The position numbers and the translations under genes are program-made. A stretch of 64,000 bases of DNA from Frigoribacterium sp. VKM Ac-2836 (GTDB taxonomy: Bacteria; Actinomycetota; Actinomycetes; Actinomycetales; Microbacteriaceae), in NCBI RefSeq assembly GCF_013248995.1, contig NZ_JABRPK010000002.1:434001-498000 (forward strand). The letters run 5' to 3'. How positions within the stretch are numbered: position 1 is the first letter of the stretch; each line of letters begins with the position of its first letter. The notes beneath the pieces were generated by a model. The model ran no database searches. It was given only the letters and a program-made list of their open reading frames with translations, and was not told where the DNA came from. This document shows, in pieces, positions 8,759 to 17,351 of this stretch.

Positions 8759-8800
8759 GTGAGCACGGATCGCTCACCCACCCCTGGCCACGGATCGGCC
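8759..8800 (+). promoter_or_regulatory. Paired GGA-loop hairpins at the 5' end of fliH mRNA (putative CsrA sites)
   Basis: Hairpin 1 is 8759-8777: GUGAGC, loop ACGGAUC, GCUCAC (6 perfect pairs). Hairpin 2 is 8786-8800: GGCC, loop ACGGAUC, GGCC. The spacer between the hairpin cores is one base longer than at flgB, so the reading frame through hairpin 2 is not conserved while the RNA structure is. Confidence 0.65.
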
Positions 8801-9553
8801 GTCACCCCCAACGCCGAACGGCCCGTGATGCTCGATTCCGTGATGACCCCCGAGGGCGCTGCCCCGGCCTTCGCGCGCGTCAGCTATCCCTCCGTGACGG
8901 TGCCCGGGTCCGACGCCGCCGCCACCCGACAGGTGCACGACGCCCGCTCCGAGGCTCGCGGTCACGCCGCCGGGTACGCCGCCGGCCTGCGGGCCGCCGA
9001 GCTCGAGCTGGCCGCCCGACGGGCCGTCCTCGAGGCCGAGCACTCCGACCTGCTGTACCGCCTCCAGGCTGCGACGGTCTCGACCGTCGAGGCCCTCGCC
9101 GCGTCCGCCCGTGCGCTCGACGCCCGCGTCGCGCCGGTCCTCGACGACGCCGAGGAGGCGCTGGTCGCGACCGCTTTCGAACTCGCCGAGGCGGTCCTCG
9201 GGTACGAGCTGCGGGCCTCCGAGCCCGTCGACGCCGGGTCGTCCGTGGCCGAGGCCGTCGACCCCCGCGCCGGACGCACGGCTCGCGCGGCCGTCGCCCG
9301 GGCCCTCGCCGTGACCGACCCCGGCGACGTGGTGACGGTGCGTCTGCACCCGGCCGACCTCGTCCAGCTCGACGCCGCGACGCGCGACTCGGTGGCCGCC
9401 GCCGTGGCCTTCGTCGCGGACGCGTCCCTGGCTCGCGGCGACTCCGAGGCCGAGCTGCGCGTCGGCCAGGTCGATGCGCGACTCGGCACGGCGCTCGACC
9501 GTGCCCGGACGGCGTTGCTCGGCGACTCGGCGACGGACGGGGGCGTCTCGTGA
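8759..9553 (+). CDS. fliH: Flagellar assembly protein FliH
   Basis: 264 residues; the FliH stator links the FliI ATPase to the export gate and C-ring. The helical central part (AGYAAGLRAAELELAARR) shows the A/G spacing of FliH. The C-terminal domain reads VVTVRLHPADLVQLD. The GTG at 8759 sits on the predicted transcription start, so translation may be leaderless. An ATG at 8828 is the alternative but lacks a ribosome site. It overlaps fliI by GTGA. The start is uncertain; the family assignment rests on sequence pattern plus position before fliI. Confidence 0.85.
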   Translation: MSTDRSPTPGHGSAVTPNAERPVMLDSVMTPEGAAPAFARVSYPSVTVPGSDAAATRQVHDARSEARGHAAGYAAGLRAAELELAARRAVLEAEHSDLLYRLQAATVSTVEALAASARALDARVAPVLDDAEEALVATAFELAEAVLGYELRASEPVDAGSSVAEAVDPRAGRTARAAVARALAVTDPGDVVTVRLHPADLVQLDAATRDSVAAAVAFVADASLARGDSEAELRVGQVDARLGTALDRARTALLGDSATDGGVS

Positions 9554-10971
9554 CCCTCACCGCGCCTCCTGCCCTCGTGTCGACCGGTGCCGTCGTCGAC
9601 GGCGAGCGTCCGCACGTGCCGGCCGTCGTCGCCCCCCGCCTCGACGCCGCCCGCGCCGCGGCTCGCCCGCAGCGCGTCGGCCGGGTCAGCTCGGCCGTGG
9701 GCCTCGGCCTCACGGTGCAGGGTCTCGACGCGGCCGTCGGCGAGATCGTCGCCGTGGGCGACAGGACCGCGACGTCCGGTGCCGATGCCGGTTCGAACCT
9801 CGCCGAGGTCGTCGCGACCACGCCCGACGGCGTGCGCTGCATGCCGCTCGGCCGCCTGACCGGCATCACGACCGGCACGCCCGTGCGCTCGACCGGCCGC
9901 CCGCTGCTGGTCCCGACCGGGACGGGCCTCTTCGGGCGCGTGCTCGACGGCCTCGGTCGACCCATCGACGGCAAGGGCCCCCTGTCCGGCTCGGACGGCG
10001 GTCGCGTCGACCTCGTCCCGCTCGACCACGAGACTCCCTCCGCCATGCATCGGGCGCGCATCGACACGCCCCTGCAGCTCGGCGTGCGGGTGCTCGACAC
10101 CTTGACCACGGTCGGCAAGGGCCAGCGCGTCGGTTTGTTCGCCGGCTCGGGCGTCGGCAAGTCGTCCCTGCTGTCGATGATCGCCCGCGGTTCGGACGCG
10201 CAGGTCAGCGTGATCGCCCTGGTCGGCGAGCGCGGTCGCGAGGTGCGGGAGTTCCTCGAGGACGACCTCGGCCCCGAGGGCCTCGCCCGCTCGATCGTCG
10301 TCGTGTCGACCAGCGACGAGCCCGCGCTGATGCGCCTCCGTGCCGCGTTCGTCGCGACCCGCATCGCCGAGTCGTTCCGTGACCAGGGCGCCGACGTCGT
10401 GCTGATGATGGACTCGCTCACCCGCGTCGCGATGGCCCAACGCGAGATCGGCCTCTCGGTCGGCGAACCGCCGGCGACCCGGGGCTATCCGCCGTCGACG
10501 TTCTCGGTGCTGGCCGGTCTGCTCGAGCGTGCCGGGACCGACCGCGTCGGCTCGGTGACCGGGCTCTACACGGTGCTGGTCGACGGTGACGACCACAACG
10601 AGCCGATCGCGGACGCCGCGCGCAGCATCCTCGACGGGCACGTCGTGCTCGATCGCAAGCTCGCCGTGACCGGGCACTTCCCGTCGGTGGACGCACTCGG
10701 CTCGGTGTCGCGCGTCGCGTCGAAGGTGACCAGCCCGCCGCAGCGCGCCGCGGCGACGAGCCTGCGCAAGGTGATGGCCGCGCGGCGGGCCGCCCAGGAC
10801 CTGCTCGACGTGGGCGCGTACCAACGCGGCACGAACCCGCTCGTGGACGCGGCCGTCGACCACCAGGGCGCCATCGACGCGTTCCTGCAGCAGGGCATGG
10901 ACGACCGGGCGGCCTCGGCCGACTCGTGGAACGCCCTGGCGTCGCTCACCTCGCGGTTCGGAGGGCTCTGA
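9550..10971 (+). CDS. fliI: Flagellum-specific ATPase FliI
   Basis: 473 residues; F1-beta-like ATPase energising flagellar export. P-loop GSGVGKSS at 199-206, then GERGREVREF, Walker B-type VVLMMDSLTRVAMAQREI, and a PPSTFSVLAGLLERAG stretch. The length is normal. The GTG overlaps fliH and the stop overlaps fliJ. The first codons contain a minus-strand copy of the 11-mer (9560-9570). Confidence 0.96.
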   Translation: MTLTAPPALVSTGAVVDGERPHVPAVVAPRLDAARAAARPQRVGRVSSAVGLGLTVQGLDAAVGEIVAVGDRTATSGADAGSNLAEVVATTPDGVRCMPLGRLTGITTGTPVRSTGRPLLVPTGTGLFGRVLDGLGRPIDGKGPLSGSDGGRVDLVPLDHETPSAMHRARIDTPLQLGVRVLDTLTTVGKGQRVGLFAGSGVGKSSLLSMIARGSDAQVSVIALVGERGREVREFLEDDLGPEGLARSIVVVSTSDEPALMRLRAAFVATRIAESFRDQGADVVLMMDSLTRVAMAQREIGLSVGEPPATRGYPPSTFSVLAGLLERAGTDRVGSVTGLYTVLVDGDDHNEPIADAARSILDGHVVLDRKLAVTGHFPSVDALGSVSRVASKVTSPPQRAAATSLRKVMAARRAAQDLLDVGAYQRGTNPLVDAAVDHQGAIDAFLQQGMDDRAASADSWNALASLTSRFGGL

Positions 10972-11429
10972 TGGCACGCCCGTTCTCGCTGCTCGGTCTG
11001 CTGCGGCTGCGTCACGCCCAGCAGGACCAGGCCGGAGCCGTCCTCGCCGAGGCCAACGACCGTCTGCGCGAGGCCGCCGACGAGCGCGTGCGCGCCAAGC
11101 GCACCCTCGCCGACGAGCCGTCCGAGGTCACCGACGCCGCGATGCTCAGTGCGCTGGCCGCGTCGCGGGCCTCGTCGCGCGGCATGCTCGCCGAGCTCGA
11201 CGCGGTCGCCCGGCGCCGTCAGTCGGACGTCGATGCCGCGCAGGCCGCCTTCAACGAGGCGCGTCGTGCGGCGATCGGCCTCGAGAAGCTCGAGCACAAG
11301 CACGTGGTGGCCGAGGCGGCCGCCGACCTGCGCGACGAGCAGATCGCCCTCGACGAGATCGCCTCGCGCCCCCGCCCCGACGGCTCGCCGTCCGGCACCC
11401 ACCCCGAGAACCCAGGAGGCGCGGCGTGA
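10971..11429 (+). CDS. fliJ: Flagellar export protein FliJ
   Basis: 152 residues, almost wholly coiled coil and charged (runs such as AEANDRLREAADERVRAKR), as in the FliJ chaperone-escort protein that sits in the FliI ring. The ATG overlaps the fliI stop. The identification depends on position and composition because FliJ is poorly conserved. The last codons (11414-11424) are an exact AGGAGGCGCGG copy, whose AGGAGG also serves as ribosome site for the next gene. Confidence 0.85.
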   Translation: MARPFSLLGLLRLRHAQQDQAGAVLAEANDRLREAADERVRAKRTLADEPSEVTDAAMLSALAASRASSRGMLAELDAVARRRQSDVDAAQAAFNEARRAAIGLEKLEHKHVVAEAAADLRDEQIALDEIASRPRPDGSPSGTHPENPGGAA

Positions 11430-12139
11430 GCCCCGTGACCGAGGTCCTGTCCCGGATCCAGGACATCCAGGCGACGATCGCCCAGCTGCGTGCCGGTGCG
11501 ACCGGTGCGACCGGCGGGATGACGTCCGCGACCGCCGCCGCCGGGTCGAGCACGTCGGCCACGGCGTTCGCCGACGCCCTCGCCGGCACGTCCGGGACGG
11601 GCGCCACGGCGACGAGCGCCTCCGTCGACGCCGTGGCCGGCTCGGTCGCGAGCGGCAGCGGGGCCGACGGCTCGGACGTGGTCGAGTCCGCGAAGAAGTA
11701 CCTCGGCGTGCCCTACGTCTTCGGCGGGGAGGACCGGACGGGCATGGACTGCTCGGGCCTCGTGCAGACGGTCTTCAAGGACCTCGGCGTCAGCATGCCG
11801 CGCGTCGTCCCCGACCAGGCGAAGATGGGCGCCGAGGTGTCGTCGCTCGCCGACGCGAAGCCCGGCGACCTGCTCGTGCCGAAGGGTGAGGGCCACATCG
11901 TCATCTACCTGGGCGACGGCAAGGTGCTGCACGCGCCCCGCCCGGGCAAGGACGTGCAGATCGTCGACAACTGGTACAAGGACGCCGACCTCAGCACGAT
12001 CCGACGCATCGTCCCGGCCGAGGGCGCGTCGGCCTCGCCGGCGAAGACGGTCACCCCGACCGCGTCGACCGCGTCGTCGGGGACCGACCTGATGACGGCG
12101 GCCCTGCAGAAGTTGATGAGCGCGGGGGTGGCCTCGTGA
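11426..12139 (+). CDS. NlpC/P60 peptidoglycan hydrolase in the flagellar operon
   Basis: 237 residues. A helical N-terminus (1-24) and a Thr/Ser/Ala linker (25-85) precede an NlpC/P60 cysteine peptidase domain (about 86-185). Catalytic C109 lies in MDCSGLVQ and H157 in GEGHIVIYLG, with H169 as the third residue. No signal peptide is visible. It probably opens the cell wall for the rod, the job of FlgJ muramidase in proteobacteria, and is presumably exported through the flagellar gate (inference). The GTG at 11426 has a perfect AGGAGG 6 bases upstream; it overlaps fliJ and fliK. Confidence 0.88.
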   Translation: MSPVTEVLSRIQDIQATIAQLRAGATGATGGMTSATAAAGSSTSATAFADALAGTSGTGATATSASVDAVAGSVASGSGADGSDVVESAKKYLGVPYVFGGEDRTGMDCSGLVQTVFKDLGVSMPRVVPDQAKMGAEVSSLADAKPGDLLVPKGEGHIVIYLGDGKVLHAPRPGKDVQIVDNWYKDADLSTIRRIVPAEGASASPAKTVTPTASTASSGTDLMTAALQKLMSAGVAS

Positions 12140-14067
12140 CCCTGTCCCGCACCCAGCCGTTCGCACCTCCCGCCCTCTCGGACTCCTCGGCGCTGCGCAG
12201 CCCCACGGGGCCGCGAGGGCCGGGTGCCGGGGGAGCCGGTGTCGCCCGCGACGCCGATCGCTCGGCCACCGGCTTCGGCGCGGCCATGCGTGAGGAACGC
12301 GCCTTCGTTCGTACCCCGGATCGGCGCGAGGCCCCCGTGGACGGCCGGGACGCCCCGGCTGCCCCGGAGCTCACGGAGCCCTCGACGCCCGCCTCGGACG
12401 AGACCATCGCCCAGTCGTCGCCGCTCGATCCCGCCGCCGTCGTGTCGGCCTGGCACTGGCCCCTCGCGGGGGAGCGGGCGGCCCCGACCGGCGGTGCCGA
12501 CGTGCTCGCCGCCGAATCGACCTCGACCACCGACGGTGGACTTGCAGCCGTGGGCGGCGCGACGCCCGAGGACGCGGCGAGCGGGCCCGAGACGGCCGGT
12601 CTCCCGGTCACCGGTGCGGCGTCCTCGGCGACCGCCGGCTCGGCCCTCGTCGGCTCGGCCCTCGTCGGCTCGCCCCTCACCGGCTCGCCCCTCACCGGCT
12701 CGGCCCTCGCGGGCTCGCCCCTCACCGTCTCGCCCCTCGCCGGCTCGGTCCTCGCCGCTCAGGCGGCCCCGGTCGCCCTGTCGGCGCGACCCGCCGCGTT
12801 CGCTGATCCGGTACGGACCGGATCGAGCGCCTCGTCGGTGTCCGCCGGGCCGGCCTCCGCCCTCGACACGACCCGGACCGGTTCGACGCTCGAGGTCCCC
12901 GCCGAGTCGCTGATCGACGCGGCGCCGGCCGCGTCGGGCACCGCGATCCCCGCGCCGGCCGCGTCGGGCACCCTGAACCCCGCGCCGGCTGCATCGAGTG
13001 CCGCGATCCCCGCGCCGGCCGCATCCGCCTCGGGCACCGCCGTCACCACGAGCTCCACCGTCACCTCGGGTTCCGCCCTCGCCACGGCCCCGACCGCCGA
13101 GGTCGCCTCCCCGTCGTCCGTCGGCACGAGCGCACCGCGCTGGCCAGTCGATCCGGCGGCGGCCGGGCCGGTCGATCCGGTCCGTACCGGATCGCTCGCT
13201 CCGGCGGCGGCCGGGCCGGTCGATCCGGTCCGTACCGGATCACCGATCTCGCGTCCTGCCCACCCCGAGGGCTCGGCGGCGGACGGCCGCGGCGTGTCGC
13301 CGGCCGCCACCGGCACCTCCGGCTCCACGCTCGGGCTCGCGCCGGCGGCCTCGGCCTCGGCGGCAGCTTCCTCCACCCCGTCCGCGGCCGCAGCAGCTCC
13401 TGCGGCCGCCCCCTCCCCGGCGGCATCCGCCCCTGCGACCGTGTCCGTCGATCCGACCGTCCTCGCCGTCCCCGCGGCCGGAGCGACGTTCTCCGTCGCG
13501 GCGACCGGCGCCTCCTCGTCGGCGACCCCGACCGCGGCCGCGACCCAGCAGGCGCCGCTGCCCCAGCAGCTCGCCCGCCCCCTCTTCACGCTCGCCGCGG
13601 CCGGTCCCGGCGTGCACGTCGTGACGGTGGACGTCGCTCCCGAGGCGCTCGGCCCGGTGACGGTCCGCGCCCACGTCTCGGCGCAGGGTACGCACGTCGA
13701 GATGTTCGCCGCGTCGGACGCCGGTCGGGACGCGGTCCGGGCGATCCTCGGCGACCTCCGTCGCGACCTCGCGACGGCCGTGTCGTCCGCGAACCCGGGA
13801 GGCGCGGGTCAGCAGACCAGCGTCGACCTCTCGTCCCAGAACCAGCCGTCCGACCCCCGTGGTGACCGATCCGGTCAGCTCGGGACGCAGGGTGGCGCGG
13901 AGGGCGGACCGGGCCGACAGGCGCGCGACGCCGCCGAGGCGCGCAGCGCCGACGCCCGTGCCGGACGCGCGCCGCGCGACGGAACCGACCCCCTCGACGC
14001 GACGGGTGCGGTCGACCGCACCCGCGCCTCCTCGTCCCTCTCGACGTCGATCGACGTCCTGGCCTGA
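12136..14067 (+). CDS. fliK: Flagellar hook-length control protein FliK
   Basis: 643 residues; molecular ruler for hook length. Residues 1-480 are low-complexity Ala/Pro/Ser/Thr with internal repeats. The C-terminal Flg_hook domain (about 495-575) reads VVTVDVAPEALGPVTVRAHV. The tail is Gln/Gly/Arg rich. The ruler region contains pentapeptide repeats (bases 12637-12756), Ala-Pro-Ala repeats (about 12930-13040) and a 48-base duplication (13153-13241). The GTG start overlaps the hydrolase gene. The identification is strong from the C-terminal domain and position before flgD. Confidence 0.9.
   Translation: MTLSRTQPFAPPALSDSSALRSPTGPRGPGAGGAGVARDADRSATGFGAAMREERAFVRTPDRREAPVDGRDAPAAPELTEPSTPASDETIAQSSPLDPAAVVSAWHWPLAGERAAPTGGADVLAAESTSTTDGGLAAVGGATPEDAASGPETAGLPVTGAASSATAGSALVGSALVGSPLTGSPLTGSALAGSPLTVSPLAGSVLAAQAAPVALSARPAAFADPVRTGSSASSVSAGPASALDTTRTGSTLEVPAESLIDAAPAASGTAIPAPAASGTLNPAPAASSAAIPAPAASASGTAVTTSSTVTSGSALATAPTAEVASPSSVGTSAPRWPVDPAAAGPVDPVRTGSLAPAAAGPVDPVRTGSPISRPAHPEGSAADGRGVSPAATGTSGSTLGLAPAASASAAASSTPSAAAAAPAAAPSPAASAPATVSVDPTVLAVPAAGATFSVAATGASSSATPTAAATQQAPLPQQLARPLFTLAAAGPGVHVVTVDVAPEALGPVTVRAHVSAQGTHVEMFAASDAGRDAVRAILGDLRRDLATAVSSANPGGAGQQTSVDLSSQNQPSDPRGDRSGQLGTQGGAEGGPGRQARDAAEARSADARAGRAPRDGTDPLDATGAVDRTRASSSLSTSIDVLA
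12637..12756 (+). repeat. Eight tandem 15-base repeats in fliK
   Basis: Unit GGCTCGGCCCTCGTC and close variants, eight in a row, coding a GS-(A/P)-L-(V/T/A) pentapeptide. It stays in frame and sits in the ruler region, so copy number would change ruler length. Confidence 0.85.
13153..13241 (+). repeat. 48-base direct repeat with palindromic core in fliK
   Basis: A 48-base unit (13153-13200) is followed by a nearly complete second unit (13201-13241). Each holds an imperfect palindrome of the form GATCCGGT-4 bases-ACCGGATC (13174-13193 and 13222-13241). A third palindrome of the same form lies at 12805-12824. They encode DPVRTGS. Confidence 0.85.
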
Positions 14068-14079
14068 ACCGGAGACCCC

Positions 14080-14526
14080 ATGCCCTCGATCGACCAGATA
14101 TCGGGAACCGTCGACGTCGCGACCCAGATCGCAGCCGCCAACGCCGCGAAGAGCGGTTCGAGTCGCACGACGTCGAACACGATGGACAGCGAGATGTTCA
14201 TGAAGCTGCTCGTCACGCAGCTGAAGAACCAGGACCCGTCGACCCCGATGGACACCAACGCCATGATGTCGCAGACCACGCAGCTGGCGATGATGGAGCA
14301 GGTCACCGCCCAGACGACGACCGCCAACGAGAACTTCTCGCTGCAGATGCGCATCGCCGCCTCGAACCTGGTCGGTCGCGAGGTCAGCTACACGGGCGCC
14401 GACGGTGTCGAGGTGAAGGGCACCGCCACGAGCGTGTCGTTCGCCGAGGCCGTCCCCAAGGTCTCGGTCGCCGGGAAGGAGGTCGCGTTGGATCTCATCT
14501 CGGGCATCGCCACGACGACGGCGTGA
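14080..14526 (+). CDS. flgD: Flagellar hook assembly scaffold FlgD
   Basis: 148 residues; hook cap needed for FlgE polymerisation. The N-terminal FlgD signature is present (MFMKLLVTQLKNQDPSTPMD, MMSQTTQLAMMEQ). The C-terminus is a short beta domain (VGREVSYTGADG), so this is a compact form. The ATG at 14080 has GGAGA 5 bases upstream. It follows fliK closely and is followed by a 140-base gap before flgE. Confidence 0.93.
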   Translation: MPSIDQISGTVDVATQIAAANAAKSGSSRTTSNTMDSEMFMKLLVTQLKNQDPSTPMDTNAMMSQTTQLAMMEQVTAQTTTANENFSLQMRIAASNLVGREVSYTGADGVEVKGTATSVSFAEAVPKVSVAGKEVALDLISGIATTTA

Positions 14527-14666
14527 CACCACCGGCACGACCCACACCACGGACACCACCCGCACCACCCGCACCACCACACGAACCGCCCCGGGAGCAG
14601 GACGCGACCGGCACCACCCGCGCAGGACGCGCCTCCAGATCTCTCCCCAGCTGAAAGGCAGCACCC

Positions 14667-15836
14667 ATGCTCCGCTCCCTCTACTCCGGCATCTCGGGCC
14701 TCCGTTCGCACCAGACGATGCTCGACGTCACCGGCAACAACATCGCCAACGTCAACACCGCCGGCTTCAAGTCGTCGACCACCCAGTTCCAGGACACGCT
14801 GTCGCAGATCACGCAGGGCGCGGGCGGCCCGCAGACCGGCATCGGCGGCACGAACCCCGCCCAGATCGGCCTCGGCGTGCAGGTCGCCGGCATCTCGACG
14901 AACTTCTCGCAGGGCTCGGCGCAGGCCACCGGCAAGGCGACCGACCTGATGATCTCGGGTGACGGCTTCTTCGTCACGCGGCTCGGCAACGACACGATGT
15001 ACACGCGTGCCGGTGCCTTCGACTTCGACGCCGACGGCCGCCTCGTCTCGTCCGACGGCAAGATCGTCCAGGGCTACTCGGCCACGAACGGCGTCATCAA
15101 CGACGGAGGCGCACTCGGCGACATCACGCTGCCCCTGAACGCGGCGGCCCCGGCCTCGGCGACCTCGAGTGCCACCGTCGGCGGCAACTTGCCCAGCGAG
15201 TCCGCCGTCAACGACAGGATCGTCCGTGACACGAAGGTGTTCGACGCGAACGGCCTCGAGCGCACCCTGACGTTGACCTTCACCCGCACGACCACCGGCT
15301 GGGACGCCTCGGCGACCGACGGCAACGGCGGAGCCACCACCTCCCTCACCTTCGCCGACGGCAAACAGACCGGTGCGGCGGCGTTGAACCTCAACGGCGT
15401 GACCGTCGACCTGTCGGGCGTCACCGGCTTCGCAGCGCTCAACACGACGTCCATCACCGAGCAGAACGGTCGCGCCGCCGGCACGCTGCAGGGCTTCTCG
15501 CTGTCGAAGGACGGCACGCTGATGGGCCAGTTCAGCAACGGCTCGACCGTGGCGCTCGGCCGCGTCGCGCTCGCCACGTTCGCGAACCCCGGCGGCCTCG
15601 AGAAGGAGGGCAACTCGGGTTACCGTGCGACCGCCAACTCGGGTGCCGCGACGGTCGGCGCCCCCGGCTCGCCCGGCGTCGGCTCGCTCTCCAGCGGATC
15701 GCTCGAGATGTCGAACGTGGACCTGTCGCAGGAGTTCACCAACCTGATCGTCGCCCAGCGCGGCTTCCAGGCGAACGCCCGCATCATCACGACCTCGGAC
15801 GAGGTGCTGCAAGAGCTCACCAACCTCAAGCGCTAG
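14667..15836 (+). CDS. flgE: Flagellar hook protein FlgE
   Basis: 389 residues; hook subunit. The N-terminal rod/hook motif (GNNIANVNTAGFKSST) and the C-terminal motif (LIVAQRGFQANARIITTSDEVLQEL) are both intact, with a variable domain between (about 150-300). The ATG at 14667 has AAAGG 8-9 bases upstream. The 140-base gap before it is rich in CAC/ACC repeats and shows no sigma-28 promoter, so it is probably read through from flgD. Confidence 0.95.
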   Translation: MLRSLYSGISGLRSHQTMLDVTGNNIANVNTAGFKSSTTQFQDTLSQITQGAGGPQTGIGGTNPAQIGLGVQVAGISTNFSQGSAQATGKATDLMISGDGFFVTRLGNDTMYTRAGAFDFDADGRLVSSDGKIVQGYSATNGVINDGGALGDITLPLNAAAPASATSSATVGGNLPSESAVNDRIVRDTKVFDANGLERTLTLTFTRTTTGWDASATDGNGGATTSLTFADGKQTGAAALNLNGVTVDLSGVTGFAALNTTSITEQNGRAAGTLQGFSLSKDGTLMGQFSNGSTVALGRVALATFANPGGLEKEGNSGYRATANSGAATVGAPGSPGVGSLSSGSLEMSNVDLSQEFTNLIVAQRGFQANARIITTSDEVLQELTNLKR

Positions 15837-15861
15837 TCGTCCTCGGCCCTGACGTCGCCGG

Positions 15862-17199
15862 CTACCCCCGCGTGAGCCGCCGGGCCGCTCGGCGCGAGCA
15901 TCCGCTCACGAACGCCTCGAGCGGTCCACGACGGTCGAGGAGCGCGAGGACCGCTCCGACGGCGATCGCGGCGGTCACGTGCACGGCGACGATCACGGGC
16001 CCGCTGTACCACCACGGATAGCCGGTCAGCGTCGCCCCGCCCTCGACCAGGAGTTGGAGGGCGACGGTCGTGAGCCCGGCTGCCGCGACGTGCAGCGTGT
16101 AGACGGTCAGCGGTGCGGCTCCGGCCGCGCGGAGGGGCTCGGTGACGCGTGCCGCGTTCTTCGGCAGCCGTGCCGTCGCCATCAGCAGCAATGAGATGAC
16201 GAGGACCGCGAGACCGGTGCCGCGAAGGATGTCCAGCGTGGTTCCGGTGTGCGGCGTCCGCAGGGCGAGTGCCCACCAGTCCGAGCTGAACGGCGCGCCG
16301 AATCCTGGCGATCTCGTCAGCATCGTGAGTTGCTCCGGTGTCAGACCGGGCAGGGACGACACCATGGCCGCTTGCCCGCCCACGGTCGCCAGCAGCCAAC
16401 TGATCGCGAAGGCGGCGGCCGTGGCGGAGGCGCCGACCACTGCGGCCCGGCGGAGCAGACGCGTCTGTGAGCCGTCGCGTCGTGCGTCGAGCAGCCACGT
16501 CGCGAACGCCATCCCGACGAGCAGGTACACGAGCCAGGTGACGACCGGGTACATGCCGGTGATGAGCACGGCGCGCCCCGCTCCGAGCGGGTCGCCGATC
16601 ACGGTGTTCCAGCCGAGGCTCCCGCCCTCGTCGACGACCTGGAGCGAGCTGCGGAGCATCGCGTTCGCGATCGGGCCGAGGGCCGCCAACAGTCCGGCCC
16701 CGGCCAGTAGCCGGGACGGTCGGACGCCGAGAAGGGGGATGCAGAAGATCATCGCCGCGCCGAAGTAGACGAGCACGACCACGATGTTGCCCGGCATGAG
16801 GCCCAGGGTCGCGCCGAGGATCATCACGAGGAGGGCCCTGGTGAGCAGGGCCCACCGCGCTGCGGCCCCGTGGCCGTGCTCGAGGTAGCGTCTCGTGGCG
16901 AGCACCACGCTGACTCCACCGATGACCGCGAACAGTGTCGACGCATTGCCCTCGGTGATGCTCGACAACCACTCGACGGCACCGGGGGTGCCTGCCGTCG
17001 GCATGAGGTGCACGCACATCATGCCGACGATGGCGACGAACCGGGCGAGGTCGAGACCCACGAGCCTCGGGAGGCTGCCGGGCCGAGGCGAACCGTCTTG
17101 CGGTGTCGGCGGTGTCGGCGGTGTCGGCGATGCCGGGTGCGTGGCGGGGGCGTCCGGCACCCGGCGCCTCTGACGTGTGGCTGGGGAGATGTCGTTCAT
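15862..17199 (-). CDS. DUF418/HGSNAT-like multi-pass membrane protein
   Basis: 445 residues with about ten transmembrane helices. The first helix opens with GLDLARFVAIVGMMCVHLMP, the pattern of the DUF418/heparan-alpha-glucosaminide acetyltransferase-like membrane families. PLTVYTLHVAAAGL sits near the C-terminus. The N-terminal tail is Pro/Thr-rich, encoded by 9-base repeats (17101-17135). Function is unknown; an acyl transfer role at the membrane is only suggested by the fold family. The ATG at 17199 has GGAG 9 bases upstream. Convergent with flgE, 25 bases from its stop. Confidence 0.75.
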   Translation of the reverse strand: MNDISPATRQRRRVPDAPATHPASPTPPTPPTPQDGSPRPGSLPRLVGLDLARFVAIVGMMCVHLMPTAGTPGAVEWLSSITEGNASTLFAVIGGVSVVLATRRYLEHGHGAAARWALLTRALLVMILGATLGLMPGNIVVVLVYFGAAMIFCIPLLGVRPSRLLAGAGLLAALGPIANAMLRSSLQVVDEGGSLGWNTVIGDPLGAGRAVLITGMYPVVTWLVYLLVGMAFATWLLDARRDGSQTRLLRRAAVVGASATAAAFAISWLLATVGGQAAMVSSLPGLTPEQLTMLTRSPGFGAPFSSDWWALALRTPHTGTTLDILRGTGLAVLVISLLLMATARLPKNAARVTEPLRAAGAAPLTVYTLHVAAAGLTTVALQLLVEGGATLTGYPWWYSGPVIVAVHVTAAIAVGAVLALLDRRGPLEAFVSGCSRRAARRLTRG

Positions 17200-17309
17200 G
17201 GGTTCTCGTGCTCCGATGAGTTCGTGCGAGGCGGGGTCCGCTCGTCGTCAGCGTGCAGATGGGTGCGAGGAGCAGGCATCCGCCCGCAGGACGACAGCGA
17301 TCACCCCCG

Positions 17310-17333
17310 TGACATTGACCATGTTACATGTCA
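17310..17333 (-). promoter_or_regulatory. Operator-like inverted repeat and -10 upstream of the DUF418-like gene
   Basis: TGACAT (17310-17315) and ATGTCA (17328-17333) form a 6-base inverted repeat with 12 bases between. A TAACAT hexamer on the minus strand (17321-17326) inside it fits an actinobacterial -10. A repressor of the TetR or MarR kind could bind here (inference). Confidence 0.35.
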
Positions 17334-17351
17334 GTTGCTGTGATTGGTCGG

